Origin: Planctomycetota bacterium | GTDB taxonomy: Bacteria > Planctomycetota > Phycisphaerae > Phycisphaerales > SM1A02 | Direction of reading: 5' to 3' | Length of the DNA stretch: 10,582 nt | Assembly (NCBI GenBank): GCA_009924765.1 | Contig: RFQW01000029.1 | Coordinates: 1-10,582 of the forward strand | Shown here: one piece after another, positions 4,858 through 10,582 of the stretch | How positions within the stretch are numbered: the first letter of the stretch is position 1 | Layout of the letters: each line of letters begins with the position of its first letter | Position numbers and translations under genes: made by a program | The notes under the pieces: generated by a model | The model's input: the letters and a program-made list of their open reading frames with translations, nothing else | Told to the model about the DNA's origin: nothing | The model's database searches: none

Positions 4858-7325
4858 TGAAGGCGGCGCATGGTGGCGCAGGCAACGAGACTCGCGCCGT
4901 GATCGCCCACAAGTTCGGAGGCAGCAGCGTGGCGGACGCCTCGCGCATCGCGCGCGTGGTGGACATCCTGCTGTCGCGCAGCGAGCGTCAGGTGGTCACC
5001 ATCTCGGCCATGCGGGGCGTGACGGATGCCCTGATCGCGCTGGCTGGCCAGGCCGCGGCGCGCGACGCCGGATGGAAGCAGTCCATCGAGACGCTGCTCG
5101 TCCGTCACCGCGACACCGCACAGGAACTGCTGGGCGCTCACGCCGCCGACACGCTGGCATTCCTGCAGGCCGAGTTCGACAGCCTGCGCGAACTGCTGCA
5201 GGCGCAGGAACGGGTGGGAGCGATCTCGAGCGATCTGCTGGATCTGGTGTCGGGGCTTGGCGAGGTGTGGTCCTCTCGCATGGTGCACGCCGCAGTGCGC
5301 GCTCGCGGCAATCCCAGCGAGTGGCTTGATGCGCGCGAGGTGCTGGTGGTGGACAAGACGGATCTGGGCGCCATGGTGCGCTGGGATTCCAGCGCCGAAC
5401 GCCTGCGCACCGCCCTGCCCGGGCCGGCAGAACGCGTCATCGTGACCGGCTTCGTGGCACGCACCATCGCGGGACGCATCACCACGCTTGGCCGCAACGG
5501 CAGCGACTATTCCGGCGCCATCTTCGCGGCGCTGTTCGGCGCCACGGAGCTGCATGTGTGGAGCGACGTGGAGGGCGTGTTCTCCGCCGACCCGCGCGTG
5601 GTGCCTGAAGCGGTGCTCATCGATCGCCTCTCGTACGCCGAAGCGTGCGAGCTGGCCTACTTCGGTGCCAGCGTGATCCATCCACAGACCATGGGGCCTG
5701 CCTTCGACCGCGGCATTCCCATCATCGCGCGCAGCACCTTCAACCCGTCGCATGCCGGCACGCGCATCAGCGCCGAACCCGGACCGCTGCAGCCGGTGAA
5801 GGGCGTCACCACCTTCAAGGGCCTGGCCATCCTGAACATCGAGGGCGCAGGCATGATCGGTGTGCCGGGCACGGCCGCGCGCGCGTTCGAGGCGCTGCAC
5901 CACGCCGGCGTGTCGGTGGTGATGATCAGCCAGGGGTCATCCGAACACTCGATCTGCTGCACCATCCGCGAAGGCGACGCGGTGTCCGCGGAACGCGCGG
6001 TGCGGGAGGCGTTTGCGCGTGAACTTGTGGCACGCCAGATCAGCGACGTGACCGTGAGCAAGGGCGTGGCCGCGCTCGCCGTGGTGGGCGACGGCATGGC
6101 TGGCAAGCCCGGCGTTTCGGCGCAGCTGTTCGACTCGCTCGGCCGCGCCGGCGTGAACGTTCGCATGATCGCGCAGGGTGCGTCGGAGCGGAACATCTCC
6201 GTGGCCATCGACGCCAGCGATGCACCCAAGGCACTGCGCGCCGTGCATGCCGGTTTCTACCTGAGCGCGCAGACGATCTCGATCGGCGTGATCGGCCCGG
6301 GCAACGTGGGCGGATCGTTCCTGAAGCAGGTGGCGACGGCGCGGGAAGGCTTGCTGCAGCGACACGGCATCGACCTTCGCGTGCGCGCCATCGCGGGCAG
6401 CCGCATGATGGCGCTTGGCGATCCGATGCTTGTACTGCACGATCCAAAGTCGCTGCTTGATCGCCCGCTCGATCTGAACGCCTTCGCTGCGCACGTGAAA
6501 TCCGAGCACCTGCCGAACGCGGTGATCGTGGATTGCAGTGCCAGCGATGCGGTGGCCGATCGGTACGCCGACTGGATGCGCCGAGGCGTGCACATCGTCA
6601 CGCCGAACAAGTGCGCCGGTTCGGGCCCTCTCGAGCGCTACCGCGACATCAAGGGCGCGGGCGCGCAGTTCCGCTACGAGGCCACCGTGGGCGCGGGCCT
6701 GCCGATCATCACCACCCTGCGCGACCTCGTCGATACCGGCGACGCCGTGCGCTCGGTCGATGGCGTCTTCTCCGGAACGCTGGCCTACCTGTTCAACCGT
6801 TTCGACGGCAGCGTGCCAATCAGCGAACTGGTTCTGAAGGCGAAGGAACTTGGCTACACCGAACCTGATCCACGCGACGACCTTTCCGGACTGGATGTGG
6901 CCCGCAAGCTGGTGATCCTTGCGCGCGAATGCGGATGGGCCATCAGCCTCGGCGATGTGCAGCTGGAATCGCTTGTGCCGGCGGCGCTCCGCGATGTACC
7001 GCTTGCGGATTTCCTGAAGCGCTTGACCGAACTGGATGCGCCCATGCTCGCCAAACTGCGACAGGCACAGGCCGACAAGCAGGTGCTTCGATACGTGGCA
7101 CGACTCACCTCCGACCGCAAGGCCACGGTTGGACTGGTGGCGCTGCCCTCCGACCACGCCTTCGCGCACATCCAGCTCACCGACAATGTGGTGCAGTTCA
7201 GCTCCGAGCGCTACTGTCACAACCCGCTGGTGGTGCAGGGCCCTGGCGCCGGCCCCGAGGTGACGGCCGCCGGCGTGTTCGCCGATCTGCTGCGCGTGGC
7301 GGCCTCGTTGGGAGCACGCCTGTGA
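4857..7325 (+). CDS. thrA: Bifunctional aspartokinase / homoserine dehydrogenase
   Basis: The 822-residue fusion matches E. coli ThrA (820) in length and order. The aspartokinase domain (about 14-305) has HKFGGSSVAD (18-27), LGRNGSDYSG (211-220) and WSDVEGVFSADPR (235-247). Two ACT-type regulatory segments (about 316-465) each carry an ISQGSSE or IAQGASE signature (357-363, 438-444), as in threonine-sensitive enzymes. The homoserine dehydrogenase domain (about 473-822) has the Rossmann loop GVIGPGNVGG (477-486), TPNK (582-585), DDLSGLDVARK (674-684, catalytic Lys684) and GPGAGPEVTAAGVFADLL (795-812). It phosphorylates aspartate and later reduces aspartate semialdehyde to homoserine. Feedback inhibition by threonine is expected from the family. 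ATG 4857 overlaps the hppD stop (TGATG); GTG 4854 is a possible start adding one residue. GGAG lies about 20 bases upstream within hppD. Aspartate-semialdehyde dehydrogenase, the step between its two activities, is not here. Confidence 0.96.
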   Translation: MKAAHGGAGNETRAVIAHKFGGSSVADASRIARVVDILLSRSERQVVTISAMRGVTDALIALAGQAAARDAGWKQSIETLLVRHRDTAQELLGAHAADTLAFLQAEFDSLRELLQAQERVGAISSDLLDLVSGLGEVWSSRMVHAAVRARGNPSEWLDAREVLVVDKTDLGAMVRWDSSAERLRTALPGPAERVIVTGFVARTIAGRITTLGRNGSDYSGAIFAALFGATELHVWSDVEGVFSADPRVVPEAVLIDRLSYAEACELAYFGASVIHPQTMGPAFDRGIPIIARSTFNPSHAGTRISAEPGPLQPVKGVTTFKGLAILNIEGAGMIGVPGTAARAFEALHHAGVSVVMISQGSSEHSICCTIREGDAVSAERAVREAFARELVARQISDVTVSKGVAALAVVGDGMAGKPGVSAQLFDSLGRAGVNVRMIAQGASERNISVAIDASDAPKALRAVHAGFYLSAQTISIGVIGPGNVGGSFLKQVATAREGLLQRHGIDLRVRAIAGSRMMALGDPMLVLHDPKSLLDRPLDLNAFAAHVKSEHLPNAVIVDCSASDAVADRYADWMRRGVHIVTPNKCAGSGPLERYRDIKGAGAQFRYEATVGAGLPIITTLRDLVDTGDAVRSVDGVFSGTLAYLFNRFDGSVPISELVLKAKELGYTEPDPRDDLSGLDVARKLVILARECGWAISLGDVQLESLVPAALRDVPLADFLKRLTELDAPMLAKLRQAQADKQVLRYVARLTSDRKATVGLVALPSDHAFAHIQLTDNVVQFSSERYCHNPLVVQGPGAGPEVTAAGVFADLLRVAASLGARL
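7310..7324 (+). promoter_or_regulatory. Ribosome binding site and GTG start of thrB
   Basis: GGGAG (7310-7314) lies 7 bases before GTG (7322-7324), which overlaps the thrA stop (7323-7325) as GTGA. This supports coupled translation and the GTG start: the conserved APPSVGNVAVGFD motif begins only seven codons later. Confidence 0.6.
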
Positions 7326-8228
7326 ATCGCGCCACCGCCGAGGCACCCCCGTCGGTTGGCAACGTGGCCGTGGGCTTCGACATGCTGGGCCACGCACTGG
7401 AAGGCCGCGGCGACCGGGTGACCGTGACGCGCACCGCAACCGGCATGGTGCGCGTGTTGGCGGTGCACGGCATCGACCCGCCACTGCCGCTCGAGGCCCG
7501 ACCGCAACACCGCTGGGCGCGCGCTGCTTGCGCTGCTTGCGCAGTGCCCGGCTGGAACGGGCTTCGATATCGAGATCGACAAGGGCATCGCGTTGGGATC
7601 TGGCATGGGCGGATCGGCGGCCTCCAGTGCAGCGGCCGTGGTGGCTGCCAACGCCACACTCGCCGCGCCACTGGATGAAGCCACGCTGTATCAGGCCGCC
7701 ATGCAGGGCGAATCAGCCGCAAGCGGCAGCGCCCACGGCGACAACGTTGCACCCGCGCTGCTCGGTGGGCTGGTCATCGCGCCCGCACAGGGCGCCGCAG
7801 TGCGCGTGCCCGTGCCAGCGTGGCTGCATGCCGCCGTGGTGCGTCCGCACTTTCCGCTGGAGACTCGCGCCAGCCGCGCGGTGCTGTCGGCCCCGTATCC
7901 GCTGCATGACTTCGTGGTGCAGAGCGAAGGCCTCGCGCTGCTGTTGGCGGGCTGCTTCGCGAACGATGCATCGCTGATCCATCGCGGTTTCCGAGATGTT
8001 CTGGTGGAGCCGCGCCGCGCGCCGCTGATCCCGGGCTTCGCTGCCGTGAAGCAGGCCGCGCTCGATGCGGGCGCACTGGGGGCGAGCATTTCAGGCGGCG
8101 GCCCAAGCGTGTTCGGCTGGTTCGAATCTCGCGCAGCGGCGACCGTGGCAGCCAGCACGCAGGCAGGCCTGCACAGCGATGCGCTGGTGAGTGCGGTGAA
8201 TGCGCCTGGCGCAAGGGTGATCGCATGA
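7322..8228 (+). pseudogene. thrB: Homoserine kinase with a +1 frameshift
   Basis: This GHMP kinase makes O-phosphohomoserine, the ThrC substrate. Reading from GTG 7322 gives a normal N-terminus with APPSVGNVAVGFDMLG (8-23) up to PLPLEA (54-59). The frame is then lost, with a stop at 7676-7678 (118 residues). The next frame carries on directly with DRNTAGRALLALLAQ, the ATP loop GSGMGGSAAS (92-101) and the C-terminal ISGGGPSVFGW. Removing one C from the CCC at 7497-7499 restores 301 residues, the usual family length. The total span of 907 bases is one more than a multiple of three. Both parts have normal codon use and all family motifs, so the lesion is very recent, a sequence error, or bypassed. 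The gene overlaps thrA and thrC by four bases each. Homoserine kinase identity is secure; whether it is truly broken is not. Confidence 0.88.
8213..8227 (+). promoter_or_regulatory. Ribosome binding site and overlapping ATGA start of thrC
   Basis: AAGGGTGA (8213-8220) precedes ATG (8225-8227), which shares ATGA with the thrB stop (8226-8228). The arrangement indicates coupled translation from thrB to thrC. If thrB terminates early at 7678, thrC would lose the arriving ribosomes and depend on this site alone. Confidence 0.5.
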
Positions 8229-9487
8229 TCGTGCACAGCACGCGTGGCGCAAGTTCCGCATCGCTGTCCGAAGCCATCGCGCAGGGACTGGCACCCGACG
8301 GCGGTCTGTACATGCCGCCACAGTTGCCGCCGCGTGCGATCGACTGGGGTCCCGACCTGCGCACGCGCGCCACCAACCTGCTGGCACCCTACTTCGCCGA
8401 TGACGCGCTCAGCGCGCACGTGCCAGCCATCGTTGCCGAGGCCTTCAACTTCGACGCGCCGCTGCGTTGGCTTGATGAACGCACCGCGCTGCTTGAACTG
8501 TTCCACGGCCCCACCGCCGCCTTCAAGGACTTCGGCGCACGCTTTCTTGCGGCCACGCTTGCGCGCCTGGTGCCGGCGGGCGCCACCACCACGGTGCTTG
8601 TCGCGACCTCCGGCGACACCGGCGCGGCGGTCGCGAGTGCCTTTCACGGTCGCCCCGGCTTCCGTGTGGTGATCCTGTATCCAGAGGGCCGCGTGTCACC
8701 GCGTCAGGCGCACCAGCTGGGCGCTTTCGGCGACAACGTGCAGGCGTGTCGCGTGGCGGGCACCTTCGACGACTGTCAGGCCATGGTGAAGACCGCGCTG
8801 GGGAACCGCGACCTGGTGCAGCGCCACCGCCTCACCAGCGCCAACAGCATCAGTCTTGGGCGCCTGCTGCCGCAGATGGCCTACTACGCGCACGCCGCAC
8901 TTGCCTGCGCCAAGGCCGAGCGCGCATTGCCCAGCTTCATCGTGCCCACGGGCAACCTCGGCAACGCCTTCGCCTGCCTGCTTGCGCGCGAGCGTGGCCT
9001 GCCGATCGGTCGCGTGATGCTGGCCACCAACGCCAACCGCGCGCTGGTGGCACTGGCCGCCACGGGCCGCTACGAACCCAGCAAGACCATCGCCACGCTT
9101 GCCAACGCCATGGATGTGGGCGCGCCCAGCAACGCCGAACGACTGCTGGCCCGCTTTCCGAACGTGCAACGCGTGATCGACGCAGACTGGGCGGATGACG
9201 AGGCCATTCGCGAGGCGATTCGTCGCGCGCACGCCGAGCACGGATTGGCCATCTGCCCGCACACCGCCTGCGGCATGGAGGTGCTGCGCAGGCGCCGCGA
9301 GCGCGGCGACACCGACACCTGGGTGGTGGCCGCCACCGCGCACGCGGCCAAGTTCGACACGGTGGTGGAGCCGATCATCGGCGCGCCGGTGCCTGTGCCC
9401 GAGCCGCTGGCTCGCCTGCTTGCATCACCAAGCCACAGCATGCCGATGTCGGCAGATGCTGCGGCGTTGATGCGGCTGCTTGGCTGA
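8225..9487 (+). CDS. thrC: Threonine synthase
   Basis: This PLP enzyme converts O-phosphohomoserine and water to threonine and phosphate, the last step of the pathway, in the cytosol. The 420 residues fit the long ThrC class found in E. coli. STRG near the N-terminus (5-8) and GLAPDGGLYMP (21-31) are family landmarks. The PLP lysine is Lys101 in HGPTAAFKDFGARF (94-107). ATSGDTGAA (127-135) binds substrate and PTGNLGNAFA (241-250) holds the PLP phosphate. The C-terminal half has the expected ATNAN, PSNAERLL and AICPHTA stretches. Its stop lies 5 bases from the convergent ClpP-like gene, so the two transcripts end against each other with no room for a separate terminator. Confidence 0.96.
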   Translation: MIVHSTRGASSASLSEAIAQGLAPDGGLYMPPQLPPRAIDWGPDLRTRATNLLAPYFADDALSAHVPAIVAEAFNFDAPLRWLDERTALLELFHGPTAAFKDFGARFLAATLARLVPAGATTTVLVATSGDTGAAVASAFHGRPGFRVVILYPEGRVSPRQAHQLGAFGDNVQACRVAGTFDDCQAMVKTALGNRDLVQRHRLTSANSISLGRLLPQMAYYAHAALACAKAERALPSFIVPTGNLGNAFACLLARERGLPIGRVMLATNANRALVALAATGRYEPSKTIATLANAMDVGAPSNAERLLARFPNVQRVIDADWADDEAIREAIRRAHAEHGLAICPHTACGMEVLRRRRERGDTDTWVVAATAHAAKFDTVVEPIIGAPVPVPEPLARLLASPSHSMPMSADAAALMRLLG

Positions 9488-9497
9488 AGCGCTCAGC
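9483..9497. repeat. Short inverted repeat carrying both convergent stop codons
   Basis: GCTGA (9483-9487) and TCAGC (9493-9497) are perfect inverted repeats around a 5-base centre. They contain the thrC stop and the stop of the minus-strand ClpP-like gene. Five pairs and no T-run make a weak hairpin at best. It may simply follow from two TGA stops preceded by similar bases. Confidence 0.25.
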
Positions 9498-10582
9498 GAC
9501 CTTCCACGCGGTAGAAGCCGCGCGGATTCACCATGAAGTAGGCGTCGAAGGGCTCGAGCGGCGGCAGCGACATGTAGGTCTTGCCACTCTCGTCGGTCTT
9601 CAGCATCATGAACCAGTCCGGCAGACCGCCACGATCACCGGGCTTCTTGCGGATGCCTTCCTCGCGGATCTCGTTGGCGATGTGGTCGATCCACTTCAGG
9701 GCCAGCGCACGATCGGCGAACTCGTCCCAGTCGCCGCTCTTCTTGGCGGAATACATCTTGGACTTGAACTCGTCGAGCGTGATGCCCATCTTCTTGGCGA
9801 TCGGCTCGGCCAGGCGACGCTCCCACTCCTGCATCGTCTTCACTTCCTGCTCGATGTCGGTCATGTTGCCCGAGGCGCTGCTCGACATCTGGTGGTGCAG
9901 GATGATCGCGTTGGGATAGGCGTAGCTGTTCGGCGACAGCGTGGCGATGGTGGCCGCCATGCTCGCGGCGAAGCTCTTCACCACCACGTGGATCGGCGCC
10001 TTGCTGCTCTCGATCGCCTTCAGGATGCGGTAGCCCTCCATCACGCTGCCGCCCGGCGAGTTGTTGATCACGATGAAGATGGGCTTGGTGGGATCCTGGT
10101 TGTTGTAGAAGTCGATGCGGTCGCACACGCGGCTGGCCGTGCCCGAGACGATCGGCCCGTCGAGCGGGATCTTGCGGTCACTGATGGTGAGCACGCCGTC
10201 CTTGAAGGGCTGCTCGGGATACGTCACCGGCGCGTTGATGGCGTCCTTCCACTTGTTGTCGTCATCGCGGAAGGTCAGGCGGGCGGCGATCGTGCGCGCC
10301 TCGGCGTCGGCGCGCATCTGCTCGTCAAGCACGCGCGACTGCTCGGCGCGGCGCTTCTCCAGTGCCAGCGCGTTGTTCAGGGCAAGCTCTTCCTGCTCGC
10401 GCTTCAGCGTGGAAAGCTTCGCCTTGTGTTGCGCATCCAGCAGTTCCTGTGCGGAGGCCAGACGCGTGATCTGCGCCTTGCTGTCCGCCAGCTCCGCCTC
10501 CAGCTTGGCCGTCTGCAGTTCGCGCGCCTGCTTCAGACGCTCGCGTTCGGTGCTCGACGCAGCGAACTCCGCCTTCAGCTTG
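9493..10582 (-). CDS. ClpP-fold serine protease with N-terminal coiled coil, N-terminus off the window
   Basis: The 362 visible residues run in from the right edge. Residues 1 to about 95 are charged, rich in Lys, Glu, Ala, Leu and Gln with no proline, and look like one long coiled coil. A ClpP/crotonase-fold domain follows (about 140-305). It has INNSPGGSVMEG (172-183, oxyanion region), the nucleophile Ser207 in FAASMAA and His230 in ILHHQM. Lys275 aligns by eye where E. coli ClpP has its catalytic Asp; the nearest acids are Asp284 and Asp286 in an insertion (SGDWDE). A C-terminal tail of about 55 residues is unlike ClpP. ClpP itself is about 200 residues and assembles with a Clp ATPase, none of which is seen here. 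The true start is outside; a GTG at 10332 lies inside the coiled coil and is unlikely to be it. It could be a membrane- or envelope-associated SppA/ClpP relative. The fold is secure; the activity and partner are unknown. Confidence 0.8.
   Translation of the reverse strand, partial: KLKAEFAASSTERERLKQARELQTAKLEAELADSKAQITRLASAQELLDAQHKAKLSTLKREQEELALNNALALEKRRAEQSRVLDEQMRADAEARTIAARLTFRDDDNKWKDAINAPVTYPEQPFKDGVLTISDRKIPLDGPIVSGTASRVCDRIDFYNNQDPTKPIFIVINNSPGGSVMEGYRILKAIESSKAPIHVVVKSFAASMAATIATLSPNSYAYPNAIILHHQMSSSASGNMTDIEQEVKTMQEWERRLAEPIAKKMGITLDEFKSKMYSAKKSGDWDEFADRALALKWIDHIANEIREEGIRKKPGDRGGLPDWFMMLKTDESGKTYMSLPPLEPFDAYFMVNPRGFYRVEGR

Noticed and set aside
5937..7484. 515-residue minus-strand frame opposite thrA
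   Set aside because: Antisense to strong ThrA domains, with no recognisable domain of its own.
7490..7510. Programmed +1 frameshift in thrB
   Set aside because: I see no in-frame stop at the shift, no rare-codon pause of a known type and no clear stimulator. Error or recent mutation is simpler, though conservation was not testable.
7593..8228. Separate 211-residue gene starting at TTG 7593
   Set aside because: The TTG lies inside the conserved GHMP stretch, just before the ATP loop, and homology continues upstream of it. It is the second part of the frameshifted thrB.
1..10582. tRNA, rRNA, CRISPR array, insertion sequence or attachment site
   Set aside because: No cloverleaf-like, regularly repeated, transposase-coding or terminal inverted-repeat sequence was seen. 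Coding density leaves almost no room for them.

Overview
This is a high-GC, gene-dense bacterial chromosome segment (GC about two thirds by eye). It has no mobile element, RNA gene or CRISPR array that I can see, and no gene-free stretch over 300 bases. The best guess for the host is a planctomycete, probably in or near the Phycisphaerae. That rests on the divergent GroES-like protein, the style of the AroA and ABC-exporter sequences, and start codons placed directly after -10-like boxes. It is inference from remembered family features, not from a database search.

Layout. (1) Minus strand, 2845 down to the left edge: a GroES-like co-chaperonin, then aroA (EPSP synthase) starting on the base after the groES stop, then an MsbA-type ABC exporter cut by the window edge. 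(2) Plus strand, 2901-3422: apt (adenine phosphoribosyltransferase), divergent from groES across 55 bases in which two candidate promoters interlock. (3) Minus strand, 3438-3575: a 45-residue single-pass membrane protein convergent with apt. (4) Plus strand, 3655-9487: hppD, bifunctional thrA, thrB and thrC, joined by 1- to 4-base stop/start overlaps. (5) Minus strand, 9493 to the right edge: a ClpP-fold serine protease with a long N-terminal coiled coil, convergent with thrC and 5 bases from it.

How the genes work together. ThrA carries out the first and third steps from aspartate (aspartokinase and homoserine dehydrogenase). ThrB phosphorylates homoserine and ThrC makes threonine, so the cluster holds the threonine branch apart from aspartate-semialdehyde dehydrogenase. 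An aromatic-catabolism enzyme, HPPD, heads the same apparent operon. On the other strand AroA serves aromatic amino-acid synthesis.

Main points for a second look: thrB is frameshifted by one extra C in a CCC run near 7497-7499, with both halves otherwise intact. Four upstream-most or isolated genes (groES, apt, hppD and the ABC gene) have a -10-like hexamer exactly 6 bases before the ATG, suggesting leaderless transcripts, while operon-internal genes have Shine-Dalgarno-like sequences. The ClpP-fold protein keeps Ser and His but has Lys where the catalytic Asp is expected. I found no clear sign of a wholly new defence or mobile system.
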